A stretch of DNA of 64,000 nucleotides from Mycolicibacterium sp. CBMA 234 (GCF_009729415.1 NZ_MPKW01000019.1:1-64000); one strand, 5' to 3'. Positions 46,165 through 53,962 are shown, counted from the stretch's first letter. The notes: generated by a model from the sequence alone, not told the origin. Numbers and translations are program-made.

Positions 46165-46239
46165 TGGTGGTCCCGACTGGGATCGAACCAGTGACCTTCC
46201 GCGTGTGAGGCGGACGCTCTCCCCCTGAGCTACGAGACC
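46165..46239 (-). tRNA. tRNA-Val(CAC)
   Basis: On the minus strand, GGTCTCG at the 5' end pairs with CGGGACC, with A73 and encoded CCA (46165-46167). The anticodon stem-loop has loop CTCACAC, anticodon CAC. TTCGATC T-loop is intact. It faces leftwards, away from the other three tRNA genes. Confidence 0.95.
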
Positions 46240-46313
46240 GGGGAATCTCACCGACCGGATCGGTGCGACGACAGACACTAACACGTCCGGCGGCCCGGAT
46301 CGCAATCGCGCCC

Positions 46314-46390
46314 CACTGGCGCACCGCCACCCGAGCCAGTGACTCCCGAGTCGACCACCGCACCGCCTCAGGAGTCACTGGCGCACCGCC
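46314..46390. repeat. Direct and inverted repeats in the tRNA gap
   Basis: CACTGGCGCACCGCC occurs at 46314-46328 and 46376-46390. Between them, CCAGTGACTCC (46336-46346) and GGAGTCACTGG (46371-46381) form a perfect 11-bp stem with a 24-nt loop. Purpose unknown. Confidence 0.75.
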
Positions 46391-46467
46391 TGAAACACCG
46401 GCCATCGGGCGGCCATGCCTCGGTCAGCTCCGCGAACCAGCCCGTTTACCAGCGGTTTTCGCACGAT

Positions 46468-46497
46468 TTGTGTCTGCTCGCATTCGTGCACTAATGT
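46468..46497 (+). promoter_or_regulatory. Sigma-70-type promoter of the tRNA cluster
   Basis: TTGTGT (46468-46473), an 18-bp spacer and TAATGT (46492-46497). A start near 46504 would give a 36-nt leader before tRNA-Gly. Confidence 0.55.
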
Positions 46498-46539
46498 TTG
46501 GCATCGCAACGGACGAACAAAGTTCAACCGAAGCGAAAC

Positions 46540-46612
46540 GCGGATGTAGCGCAGTTGGTAGCGCATCACCTTGCCAAGGTGAGGGTCGCGGGTTCGAATC
46601 CCGTCATCCGCT
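46540..46612 (+). tRNA. tRNA-Gly(GCC)
   Basis: GCGGATG pairs with CATCCGC; anticodon loop TTGCCAA gives GCC; T-loop GGTTCGAATCC is intact; discriminator T at 46612; CCA is not encoded. Confidence 0.96.
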
Positions 46613-46640
46613 CGAAGGTGCGAATGGCATCAGCCCCAGT

Positions 46641-46714
46641 GGTGGAGTGGCCGAGTGGTGAGGCAACGGCCTGCAAAGCCGTGCACACGGGTTCGATTCC
46701 CGTCTCCACCTCCA
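46641..46714 (+). tRNA. tRNA-Cys(GCA)
   Basis: GGTGGAG pairs with CTCCACC; anticodon loop CTGCAAA gives GCA; discriminator T and encoded CCA (46712-46714). It lies 28 bp after tRNA-Gly. Confidence 0.96.
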
Positions 46715-46729
46715 AAGATTTTCAACCCG

Positions 46730-46804
46730 GCGCGATTAGCTCAGCGGGAGAGCGCTTCCCTGACACGGAAGAGGTCACTGGTTCAATCCCAGTATCGCGC
46801 ACCA
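46730..46804 (+). tRNA. tRNA-Val(GAC)
   Basis: GCGCGAT pairs with ATCGCGC; anticodon loop CTGACAC gives GAC; A73 and encoded CCA (46802-46804). Completes a Gly-Cys-Val cluster ended by the terminator at 46818. Confidence 0.96.
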
Positions 46805-46817
46805 CACCTAACAGCTC

Positions 46818-46845
46818 AGGCCCGGTTTTCGAACCGGGCCTTTTC
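46818..46845 (+). terminator. Rho-independent terminator of the tRNA cluster
   Basis: A perfect 10-bp stem AGGCCCGGTT/AACCGGGCCT with a TTCG loop followed by TTT. It also lies between the tRNAs and the convergent cyclase gene. Confidence 0.9.
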
Positions 46846-46881
46846 TGTTGTCTATGAAATGGCAGGTTTTGTTCGCCGCCG

Positions 46882-48417
46882 TTAGCCAATGAGATCAGCC
46901 TGCGCATTGGCCTCTTGGCCGAGGCCGAAGACCCGCACAGAGGCTGACTTGCCCTTCAGGACATGCAAGCCCCGGTCGGTGAGTCCGGGCGGTCGAGACA
47001 CCAGGGCGTCGACACACTGCTGGGTGAGAAGGATCGCGTCGCCGGTAGTTTTGGTGAGTTGTTCGACGCGAGCGGCGACGTTGACCGCGTCGCCGATGAG
47101 AGTGAACTCCAACTTGCCTGCGGCGCCGATGGTGCCCGCGATCACCACACCGGTATTGATCCCGATGCCGATGCGAAGCTCCCCGTTGAAGCGCTCGCCG
47201 ACCAGGCGCTGAACCAAAACGGCGGCACTTACTGTTGCGTCGGCATGAGCGGCAAGATCGTCCGGGGCGCCAAAGATGGCCAGTGCGCCATCGCCGAGGA
47301 ACTTGTTTACATGTCCACCCGCGTCCACAACGGCCGGCACCACGATTTCGAACAGGGCGTTGAGGCGGGCGACGGTATCTTCGGCAGTGCTCGACTCGGC
47401 GAACGGCGTGAAATCACGGACGTCGATGAACATCACCGTCACCTCGCGGCGCTCCCCCGCGAACACGTCATCGCCCTGCTCAAGTAGCCGCGCCGCCAGG
47501 CCGGGATCAACATAAGTGCCGAACGCGACCTGCAGCCGTTGACGCTCACCCAAACCCGCCTGCATGCGGTTGAACGACGCCGCCAGCGCGCCAAGGTCAT
47601 CGTCTTGCACCACCGGCAGACGTTGGCTGTAGTCGCCGGCCGCTACCCGTTCGGTTCCTTCGGCAAGGTCGCGAATAGGACGAAGTGATGGCAAGACAAT
47701 GGCGCCCACAGCATTCGGTGCCGCAAAGCCGAGCGTCAACGCGGCCCCGATCACGACGAAAAGACCGGGAACCTTCCCGGCCCGATCGACCACGACAGCC
47801 CCCAGTAATGCGCCCCCGACAGAGAACAGAAATGTCGACGCCAGCATCGACAGGTTCAACCACGCGGCAAAAGTCGGGGTAGAACGGGGAAGGGAGTCAC
47901 CGATCCCGGTATCCCCGGCAAGGGCGACCCTGGCCGGCCGCATCGCTGTTTCCACAAAGGTATGGGCGCCGACGAAATTGGTGGCCACACCCGCAGCTGC
48001 GCCCAAAATCCCGTATTGGACCAGTCGAGACTCGCTCGCCCCTGCTATCGCGCCGACACCCACAACATTCAGTGCGCCAATTACGGGCCAAACCGCCAAC
48101 CCTCGAACTGCCGCCGCACGAGTCCACGCGTACGTGTCTTCGAGAGCCGCTACCCGATCGACCTCGCTGCCGGCCGCCCACCGCTGCGCAAGGTGGAACC
48201 GTCGGCTACCAGGTAGAAGCACCACGTACACCAACACCGCCACCGCAACACAGGTGACCGCGGCCGCCTCCACGTAGTGACTCGACTCTTCGAAAGCGAC
48301 AACTGCAAACGATTGGAGGCAGGAGACCGACAGTATCGAGGCGAACAATACTGCGCCGATCACCCACGAGTACCTCGGTCCGTACCGGTCCCACGCCCAC
48401 TGCCAGATGCGGTCCAT
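46882..48417 (-). CDS. Membrane-bound class III adenylate cyclase with HAMP domain
   Basis: A 511-residue cyclase: six membrane helices in the first 255 residues, a HAMP linker (RPIRDLAEGTERVAAGDYSQRLP), and a catalytic domain with VTVMFIDVRDFT (metal-binding Asp), FLGDGALAIFGAP and the AVNVAARVEQLT region with the transition-state Arg. It should make cAMP from ATP, with the membrane domain sensing a lipid or small signal. The architecture is that of Mtb Rv1318c-Rv1320c and Rv3645. No obvious target gene is adjacent. Confidence 0.92.
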   Translation of the reverse strand: MDRIWQWAWDRYGPRYSWVIGAVLFASILSVSCLQSFAVVAFEESSHYVEAAAVTCVAVAVLVYVVLLPGSRRFHLAQRWAAGSEVDRVAALEDTYAWTRAAAVRGLAVWPVIGALNVVGVGAIAGASESRLVQYGILGAAAGVATNFVGAHTFVETAMRPARVALAGDTGIGDSLPRSTPTFAAWLNLSMLASTFLFSVGGALLGAVVVDRAGKVPGLFVVIGAALTLGFAAPNAVGAIVLPSLRPIRDLAEGTERVAAGDYSQRLPVVQDDDLGALAASFNRMQAGLGERQRLQVAFGTYVDPGLAARLLEQGDDVFAGERREVTVMFIDVRDFTPFAESSTAEDTVARLNALFEIVVPAVVDAGGHVNKFLGDGALAIFGAPDDLAAHADATVSAAVLVQRLVGERFNGELRIGIGINTGVVIAGTIGAAGKLEFTLIGDAVNVAARVEQLTKTTGDAILLTQQCVDALVSRPPGLTDRGLHVLKGKSASVRVFGLGQEANAQADLIG

Positions 48418-48670
48418 GCGCCGAGACTAAAACTGCTGGCCACCCTGCCATCCGTGTTTGAGCGCGAACCGATCGGAGGTGGTCGCCACGGAGGTCGCAC
48501 GCTCGCCGCTGGACGCCGGCGCACCCGCCCAGCGATGGCTACTGAATGAATATTCACAGCAGACACGCAGAAAAGCCAGGGTTCCGCCTACAGAGCTGAG
48601 GCGATACCTGTACCGTTCAGCTCGCAATACCGGCATATTGCCGGATCAAGCTAACTCTCCGAGGTCGTAA

Positions 48671-48865
48671 ATGTTGCGTATGTTGATCGCTGCTGCCCTG
48701 ATCACCTCCGCCGGGGTGGCCATCGCCCCCGCTGCACAGGCATCTGGTCCCTACAAGAACTGCAAAGAGGCCCACGCGGACGGCCGGTACAACATCCCCA
48801 AGGGCGATCCCGACTACAAAGCCTCACAGGACCGCGACGGCGACGGTCTCGCCTGCGAAGGCTGA
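48671..48865 (+). CDS. Small secreted Excalibur-domain protein
   Basis: A 64-residue exported protein: signal peptide with AQA cleavage site (about residues 1-24), then an Excalibur domain YKNCKEAHADGRYNI...DRDGDGLACEG, with the DxDxDG calcium-binding loop and two Cys. It probably binds calcium at the cell surface; biological role unknown. It converges on a 69-residue gene with a 15-bp gap. Confidence 0.85.
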   Translation: MLRMLIAAALITSAGVAIAPAAQASGPYKNCKEAHADGRYNIPKGDPDYKASQDRDGDGLACEG

Positions 48866-48880
48866 GCCGCGCGCTACGAA

Positions 48881-49090
48881 TCAGACCGGAATAGCCCGCA
48901 GACTCTCCAAGTCCCGATGAACGTGCCGCTCCACCAGCAGCGGCACATAGTCGCGCACGGTGCATGACTCGAAATGCGCATGCACGTGCCCAACAGCGGC
49001 GGCGATCTGTGCGGGATCAAGCGACGGGTAACGAATCGTCAAACGCGCCACGACGTCGGCGATTGCCCGTTCCTCGTTCGGCTCGCGCAT
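48881..49090 (-). CDS. Small three-helix-bundle protein, function unknown
   Basis: A 69-residue acidic/neutral protein (REPNEERAIADVVARL..., RYPSLDPAQIAAAVGHVHAHF, YVPLLVERHVHRDL). The pattern fits small actinobacterial proteins annotated as three-helix bundle dimerization domains, sometimes paired with transposase-like or regulator genes. No function can be stated. Confidence 0.7.
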   Translation of the reverse strand: MREPNEERAIADVVARLTIRYPSLDPAQIAAAVGHVHAHFESCTVRDYVPLLVERHVHRDLESLRAIPV

Positions 49091-49146
49091 CGATATATTC
49101 TCGCTGCCGCGGGCACCCTAGGACGCCCAAACCAGGAAGTTGCATA

Positions 49147-49626
49147 TCATTTCCACATCTTGACGTCATCGTAAAAAATGCCCAGCCGGTCGATGCGCCA
49201 CAGTTGTCCGTACACCACGAGAACGGCGCCGAACACCGACGGCCAGATCTGCAGCGTCGTCAGCCCCCAGCCCAGCAGCGCCGCTCCCCCGACGGCACCG
49301 ACGATCCAAATTCGTTGCACCACAGCGAAACCCGCGGGCATGTGCGATCGGTCCTGCAGCCAGAGCCACTCGCCGTAGATTCCCCGCGACGACCAGGCGA
49401 CCGGTTTGTCGACGGGCGCGAACGCGCGCGGATTCCACCACAGCCACAGGATGACGACGCCGACCGCCGCGAGGGCCCACCAACCGATCCACACCCGGCT
49501 CCAGATGGCCACCATCATCAGCGGGATGGCCGCGAATCGCGTCCAGACGCTCCAGGGGTTCGCGTGGCGGCGCCAGGCGTCGTCGGTCATGCCGGCAGCA
49601 CGCGCGTACTTGTCGAGAGCTTTCAT
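49147..49626 (-). CDS. DUF6653-like membrane protein
   Basis: A 159-residue protein with about four membrane helices, an Arg/Trp-rich N-terminal part (DAWRRHANPWSVWTR) and conserved WNPRAFAPVDKPVAWSSRGIYGE. This composition matches DUF6653 proteins of unknown function. Its ATG overlaps the stop of the upstream TetR gene (ATGA), so it is probably the regulated partner of that repressor, perhaps an efflux or stress membrane protein. Confidence 0.78.
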   Translation of the reverse strand: MKALDKYARAAGMTDDAWRRHANPWSVWTRFAAIPLMMVAIWSRVWIGWWALAAVGVVILWLWWNPRAFAPVDKPVAWSSRGIYGEWLWLQDRSHMPAGFAVVQRIWIVGAVGGAALLGWGLTTLQIWPSVFGAVLVVYGQLWRIDRLGIFYDDVKMWK

Positions 49627-50219
49627 CGGAGCATCCCCCTGGACAGTGTTCGAATGGTCGCGTCGAGAACGTCGTCGTATTCAGCCCCGAACCGGTCCCG
49701 GTTCATCACCAGCAGCCCGACCGACCGGATGACCCCCAATAGGGCCCCAGGCGCGATGTCGTCGACCAGCACGCCGTCGCGCTGCCCGGCGGCAAGGTAA
49801 TCCAGCACGGGGCTGACGATCTGCGGTGTGACGCGGGCTAGTTGCTCCGGCCCGACCCGTCGCGCCACGGCGGTGAGCTCGTCGGCATGTGTCAGTAGCC
49901 GTCGGTAAAACGGATCGTCGACCAGCACGCCGGTGATGGCCTGCATGAGAGCAACAAGGTTGTCCTCGGTGATCGGCCGACCCAGTACCTCGGCCAGTGC
50001 GGCACCTACGCGGGGCGCGCGCCGGAGCATCACTTCCAAATACAGCGACTCCTTCGAGTCAAAGAACGCATAGAAACTGCCTTTGGCGATCCCGACCGGC
50101 CGCACGAGCTCGTCCAACGACGTCTTCTTCAGCCCCTGCGTCGCGAACAGCCGCTCAGCGGTGTCCACCAAGACGCGCGCGATGCTGCCCTTTTCGTGGG
50201 GCGTGAACGCCACAGCCAT
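49623..50219 (-). CDS. TetR/AcrR-family repressor of the DUF6653 operon
   Basis: A 198-residue regulator with an N-terminal HTH (ARVLVDTAERLFATQGLKKT, then ELVRPVGIAKGSFYAFFDSKE) and a ligand-binding domain ending SRGMLR. It is coupled to the DUF6653 gene by a 4-bp overlap, and a symmetrical element at 50222-50250 lies directly upstream, consistent with autoregulation. Ligand unknown. Confidence 0.87.
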   Translation of the reverse strand: MAVAFTPHEKGSIARVLVDTAERLFATQGLKKTSLDELVRPVGIAKGSFYAFFDSKESLYLEVMLRRAPRVGAALAEVLGRPITEDNLVALMQAITGVLVDDPFYRRLLTHADELTAVARRVGPEQLARVTPQIVSPVLDYLAAGQRDGVLVDDIAPGALLGVIRSVGLLVMNRDRFGAEYDDVLDATIRTLSRGMLR

Positions 50220-50221
50220 AT

Positions 50222-50250
50222 CTATGACTCCTTTGGTCAGTCAGTCATAG
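50222..50250 (-). promoter_or_regulatory. Inverted repeat upstream of the TetR gene
   Basis: CTATGACT and AGTCATAG form perfect 8-bp arms around a 13-bp spacer, beginning 3 bp before the tetR start codon. The spacer contains additional GTCAGTC half-sites. Likely autoregulatory operator. Confidence 0.6.
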
Positions 50251-50745
50251 CCTATTCCTGCCACGCCGCCGGCGGCTAGATGCGACGTTTCCGCCGCCCG
50301 GAAGCCGGGACCGTAGTGAACGTGGGGTGGTCACGAAAACCGGTCGCGTAACGATTTACTGACACACAACGATCTAGCCACTAGATGCGGTTTGACCAAT
50401 AGCTGCGCGGCAACGTCAGCCTGCTATGCAGCTAATGGAGCTGACGCAAATACGCGTCGCTCATCTCCGGTAGGCTCATCAACCGCCTACAAGGTGATAC
50501 GAAGTAGGCATCAATGCAGTTCAAATAACATATTGCCAGCAGGGTAAATGACATCGGCACTGCGCGCCTCGCGCCACACGCGCCTCATGCGGGTACACTG
50601 CGGCGATGGCGATCATTGCGTTCAGCAAATGTCAAATCCCTAAATGAACATTTGTACGAAGTTCGCTCAGTCGGTTGCGCAACGGTAGAATGTGGACTAC
50701 AAATATTTGCTGTAAGCGAGTTTCGCTCTAGGAGGGACCCCAATC
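50251..50745. other. Intergenic region without a recognisable gene
   Basis: About 495 bp. It has a small perfect repeat ATCTAG-CCA-CTAGAT at 50372-50386, a looser GTCAGC/GCTGAC pair, and relatively AT-rich sequence near 50500-50720. A candidate promoter for the repeat-protein gene is TTCGCT, an 18-bp spacer and TAGAAT near 50662-50691. No ORF with coding character was seen. Confidence 0.5.
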
Positions 50746-51108
50746 ATGGCTAACATCAGCGCTCGTCTTGTCGCTTCATCCATCGCGCTCGCGGGAGGCG
50801 CCGCGATCGTTGCTCTCGCCGGCGCAGGCGCCGCTTCGGCCGCCCCGACGCCGCCGCCGAACCCGATCCAGCAGATCGGCGAGGCCGGCACCGCGCTCAA
50901 CCAGTTCATCGGCACCCAGGGCACCAAGCTCAATCAGTACGTCGGCACCCAGGGCAATGCGCTCAACCAGTCCGCCGGCACCGCTGGCACCTACTACAAC
51001 CAGGCCGCTGGCGCCACCGGCACCTACGCCAACCAGCAGACCGGTTCGCTCATGAACTTCGCCGCGCAGCAGACCACGGGCCTGCTGGGCAGCCTCCTGC
51101 CGCACTGA
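50746..51108 (+). CDS. Secreted protein of six 11-residue repeats
   Basis: A 120-residue exported protein with a signal peptide (cleavage near ASA, about residue 32), a short Pro-rich spacer and six 11-residue units at residues 44-109: IGEAGTALNQF, IGTQGTKLNQY, VGTQGNALNQS, AGTAGTYYNQA, AGATGTYANQQ, TGSLMNFAAQQ. The period and the hydrophobic/GT/NQ pattern suggest a repetitive helical (hendecad) or solenoid surface. AGGAGGG at 50730-50736 is an unusually strong ribosome-binding site. The gene is bounded by a 54-nt perfect hairpin. No family was recognised; likely an abundant extracellular or wall protein. Confidence 0.78.
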   Translation: MANISARLVASSIALAGGAAIVALAGAGAASAAPTPPPNPIQQIGEAGTALNQFIGTQGTKLNQYVGTQGNALNQSAGTAGTYYNQAAGATGTYANQQTGSLMNFAAQQTTGLLGSLLPH

Positions 51109-51116
51109 CCAACATC

Positions 51117-51170
51117 ACAAACACCGCGGGGTGTGGACCGGAAACGGTCCGCACCCCGCGGTGTTTGTGC
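51117..51170 (+). terminator. Very long terminator-like hairpin after the repeat protein gene
   Basis: An 18-bp outer stem (51117-51134 with 51153-51170), one T-G wobble, and a 6-bp inner stem GGACCG/CGGTCC closing a GAAA tetraloop: 24 Watson-Crick pairs in all. There is no U-tract, so an mRNA-stabilising or protective 3' structure is also possible. Confidence 0.85.
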
Positions 51171-51228
51171 ATGGCCAGTTTCCGTCGTGACCCCAAGCAC
51201 ATAGCTAGAAGGGCTAAACTTTGACGGC

Positions 51229-51750
51229 ATGAGCTCAAAAACGTCCATCGTCGCCGCCGCGGCACTGGCTGTAGTGAGCTGGGGCGCTTCGGCGGCCATC
51301 GCTGCGGCCGACCCCACCCCGGCACCGCCGGGCCCTGCCGCGCCTAACGCCGCGGGCCCCAAGACCAGCATCGACAGCGACGGAGTGTTCATCGTCGGCA
51401 AGGACATCGCGCCTGGCACATACGCCACGGCCGGCCCGACCGACGGCCACCGGTGCTACTGGCGCCGCATGAACGACCCCGACCCGCACGCCAAGAACAA
51501 CGTCATCGACAGCGCGTTGACTGCCAAGCCGCAGGTCGTGCTGATCGATCCGACCGACAAGGCCTTCAAGACCAGTGGCTGCCAGCCGTGGCACGTCACC
51601 GATGCCGCACCGGATTCGACCGGACCGGGACCGAACATCTCGCCGCAAGCGCGTGCAGCCATGGCGATCCTCGGTGGACTCGGCGGACTCGGCGGCGGAC
51701 CTGCACCCGCACCCGCCCCGGCTCCCGCGGCTCCGGCACCCGCGCCCTAG
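51229..51750 (+). CDS. Secreted protein with Cys pair and Pro/Ala tail
   Basis: A 173-residue exported protein: signal peptide (about 1-27), a Pro/Ala-rich linker, a compact domain with VGKDIAPGTYATAGPTDGHRCYW and TSGCQPWHV (two Cys likely to form a disulfide), and a GGLGG plus PAPAPAP tail typical of mycobacterial surface proteins. The domain resembles small actinobacterial PGTY-containing secreted domains of unknown function. Confidence 0.75.
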   Translation: MSSKTSIVAAAALAVVSWGASAAIAAADPTPAPPGPAAPNAAGPKTSIDSDGVFIVGKDIAPGTYATAGPTDGHRCYWRRMNDPDPHAKNNVIDSALTAKPQVVLIDPTDKAFKTSGCQPWHVTDAAPDSTGPGPNISPQARAAMAILGGLGGLGGGPAPAPAPAPAAPAPAP

Positions 51751-51793
51751 TCTCAGCCAAGACGCAGCACTCGCATAGGGCATCCTTAGCGGC

Positions 51794-52447
51794 ATGGATG
51801 TCGACGCACTACTGCAAACGATCCCGCCCCTGGCGGTGTACCTCGTCGTCGGCGGCGTGATCGGGCTCGAGAGCCTGGGCATTCCCCTGCCGGGCGAGAT
51901 CATTCTGGTCGCCGCTGCGGTGATGTCTTCGCGACACACCCTCGACATCGACCCAGTGGGCGTCGGCATTGCCGCCACTGCCGGTGCCGTCATCGGCGAC
52001 TCGATCGGGTACAGCGTCGGGCGCCGCTTCGGGATGTCGCTGTTCGAACGCCTGGGCCGGCGCTTCCCCAAGCATTTCGGGCCGGGCCACGTGGCGCTGG
52101 CGCGCCGACTTTTCAGCCGCTGGGGCGTCTGGGCGGTGTTCTTCGGCCGCTTCGTCGCGCTGCTGCGCATCTTCGCCGGTCCACTGGCCGGGGCCCTCAA
52201 GATGCGCTACCCGCACTTCCTGGCAGCCAACGCGGCCGGCGGGCTGGTGTGGGCCGGCGGCACGACGGCCGTCGTCTATTACTTGGGGCTGGCCGCCGAG
52301 AAGTGGTTGGCGCGGTTCTCCTGGGTGGCCCTGCTCGTCGGTGGCCTCATCGCGCTGACGGTGACCCTGGTTCTGAAGGAACGGACCGCGAAGGCCATCG
52401 AGGAACTGGAATCCGAGCACGATTGGGACACCCTGCGAAATTCGTGA
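51794..52447 (+). CDS. DedA-family membrane protein
   Basis: A 217-residue polytopic protein with the DedA/VTT motifs: GVIGLESLGIPLPGE, GYSVGRRFG, FFGRFVALLRIFAGPLAG and the G-rich segment GGLVWAGGTT. DedA proteins are proposed lipid scramblases/undecaprenyl-phosphate transporters that need proton-motive force. Which lipid this one moves is unknown. It precedes clpC2 by about 50 bp, but the operator-covered clpC2 promoter argues for a separate transcript. Confidence 0.87.
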   Translation: MDVDALLQTIPPLAVYLVVGGVIGLESLGIPLPGEIILVAAAVMSSRHTLDIDPVGVGIAATAGAVIGDSIGYSVGRRFGMSLFERLGRRFPKHFGPGHVALARRLFSRWGVWAVFFGRFVALLRIFAGPLAGALKMRYPHFLAANAAGGLVWAGGTTAVVYYLGLAAEKWLARFSWVALLVGGLIALTVTLVLKERTAKAIEELESEHDWDTLRNS

Positions 52448-52450
52448 TGT

Positions 52451-52497
52451 CGTCAACCCATGGTTGACGATTCGTGATCGTCAACCTACGGTTGACG
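52451..52497 (+). promoter_or_regulatory. Two GTCAACC-N3-GGTTGAC operators over the clpC2 promoter
   Basis: CGTCAACC-CAT-GGTTGACG (52451-52469) and CGTCAACC-TAC-GGTTGACG (52479-52497) are identical except in the 3-bp centre; their centres are 28 bp apart. TTGACG (52464-52469), a 17-bp spacer and TACGGT (52487-52492) form a plausible promoter, each element inside one palindrome. The second palindrome ends 1 bp before the ATG at 52499, so the message appears leaderless. Confidence 0.8.
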
Positions 52498-52498
52498 C

Positions 52499-53266
52499 AT
52501 GACCGAATCCGCGCTCACGTCTACCAACCCCATCGCCGGCACCGTGCGCCTCGACGACCTCATCGAGGCGATCAAGAAGGTGCACGCCGAACCACTCGAA
52601 CAGCTCACGGACGCGATGCTTGCGGCCGAACACCTCGGCGATATCGCCGACCACCTGATCGGCCACTTCGTCGACCAAGCCCGCCGTTCGGGCGCATCGT
52701 GGACCGACATCGGCAGCAGCATGGGCGTCACCAAGCAGGCCGCCCAGAAACGCTTCGTCCCCAAGGAACCCCGGTTCGACACCATGGACCCCAAGGACGG
52801 GTTCAGTCGATTCACGCCACGCGCCCGCACGGCCGTCGTCGCGGCCCAGGAAGCCGCCCGCGCGTCGCGCAGCACCGAGATCACGACCGACCACCTACTC
52901 CTGGGACTGCTGTCCGATCCCGGGTCCGTCGCCATGGTGCTGCTGGCCAATCAGGGCGCCACTGCCGAGCAGATCCGCACGGCCGCAGCCGTCACCCCCG
53001 GCACCAACGAACCCGCGACGCTGATTCCGTTCGACAACGCCACCAAGAAGGTGCTGGAGCTGACCTTCCGCGAGGCACTTCGGTTGGGACACAACTACAT
53101 CGGCACCGAGCACATCCTGCTGGCGCTGCTCGAATCCGAGAACGCCGACGGGCCACTGCACCGGCTCGGGGTCGACAAGCGCCGCGTCGAGACCGAACTC
53201 GAAAAGATGCTTGCTGAGCTGGTCGCTGCGCAGCAGTCGGCCGCAGAGAACACCGGACAAGGGTGA
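52499..53266 (+). CDS. clpC2: ClpC2: HTH plus duplicated Clp N-terminal domain
   Basis: A 255-residue protein without the AAA+ ATPase modules. Residues about 64-86 (ASWTDIGSSMGVTKQAAQKRF) form a helix-turn-helix, and residues about 104-245 carry two Clp N-terminal repeats (TDHLLLGLLSD and TEHILLALLES), the part of ClpC1 that binds substrates and cyclic-peptide antibiotics. Mtb Rv2667 has the same position and size. From memory, ClpC2 has been reported to sequester ClpC1-targeting peptides such as cyclomarin and to control its own synthesis; this was not checked here. The palindromes upstream suit autorepression. No Shine-Dalgarno precedes the ATG, consistent with a leaderless message. Confidence 0.9.
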   Translation: MTESALTSTNPIAGTVRLDDLIEAIKKVHAEPLEQLTDAMLAAEHLGDIADHLIGHFVDQARRSGASWTDIGSSMGVTKQAAQKRFVPKEPRFDTMDPKDGFSRFTPRARTAVVAAQEAARASRSTEITTDHLLLGLLSDPGSVAMVLLANQGATAEQIRTAAAVTPGTNEPATLIPFDNATKKVLELTFREALRLGHNYIGTEHILLALLESENADGPLHRLGVDKRRVETELEKMLAELVAAQQSAAENTGQG

Positions 53267-53410
53267 GTGTCCACTGACAGGGACATCGCAACCCAATGCC
53301 TGCGACAGGGTGGCCAGATCTACTCGTACTTCGGGGCCCAAATAGCCATTCGGGCGAGGTGGTGATGGCGGTATGCCATCATGCGATGCAGTCATTACGG
53401 AGAGGACGCG

Positions 53411-53962
53411 ATGAGCACGGGCGTGAACGGCAATAGGACCTACCGCTGGTTGGCGGGCTTGCTCAGTGCGCTGACGGTGCTGGCCGCCATGTTGGCGCCG
53501 TCGGCAGCAGCCGAGGGGACGAGCATCGGCAATCTCGGCGACACCCTGCATGTCAACTATGAAGGCCTGGTTGCTGACGTCACCGTGCACAACGTGCTGC
53601 CGTCGGACGAACCGCCGGGCTGGACGTGGAACGGCACGCCGCGCTGGCGCAACCAAGGCGGCCCCTGGAAGGCCGACATCACCATCCACGTCATCTCGAC
53701 ACCCAACCCGTACTGGATGGCCACGGGCACCACCTTCACCGGCGTCACCCCATACGCCGATGCCTACACGGCCAAGCACACCGACGACCCCAACGCGTTG
53801 GAACGCAAGATGCTGGGCGCACCGGCAGGCTCCACCATCGACGGGGTCGTCTACTGGGACGTGTACCGCGGGCTGGTGACCAACGTCGTCATGCTCAACC
53901 CAGCCACGGGCACTCACATGGCACAGTGGAACATCTGGCAGCCGGGCAACCAATTGCCCTAA
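53411..53962 (+). CDS. Secreted DUF1942 (MPT63-like) protein, Rv2668-like
   Basis: A 183-residue exported protein: signal peptide ending near SAAAEG (about residue 36), then an immunoglobulin-like domain with SIGNLGDTLHVNY and VYWDVYRGLVTNVVMLN, as in DUF1942/MPT63. Function is unknown. ATG 53411 follows GGAGAGG; the frame continues upstream to 53381 without a signal-like start. Same order as Mtb Rv2668 after clpC2. A terminator follows at 53983. Confidence 0.85.
   Translation: MSTGVNGNRTYRWLAGLLSALTVLAAMLAPSAAAEGTSIGNLGDTLHVNYEGLVADVTVHNVLPSDEPPGWTWNGTPRWRNQGGPWKADITIHVISTPNPYWMATGTTFTGVTPYADAYTAKHTDDPNALERKMLGAPAGSTIDGVVYWDVYRGLVTNVVMLNPATGTHMAQWNIWQPGNQLP

Larger units (their letters stand above)
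46240..46539. other. 300-bp intergenic gap between tRNA genes
   Basis: No convincing protein gene. It holds a 15-bp direct repeat, an 11-bp inverted repeat and the promoter of the tRNA-Gly cluster, described separately. Confidence 0.6.

Noticed and set aside
46512..46524. GAACAAAGTTC as another SOS box before tRNA-Gly
   Set aside because: The spacer is three bases instead of four and the outer bases do not match, so LexA binding is unlikely.
46165..46804. tRNA genes as integration site of a genomic island
   Set aside because: All four tRNA genes are intact and no integrase, att duplicate of a tRNA 3' end or phage gene was found nearby.
48458..48670. Possible 70-codon gene upstream of the Excalibur protein
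   Set aside because: Highly basic, no Shine-Dalgarno, no family similarity; it fills the promoter region of the secreted protein.
50606..50647. Short ATG-started frame in the 50.2-50.7 kb gap
   Set aside because: Only 13 codons, no ribosome-binding site, no coding character.
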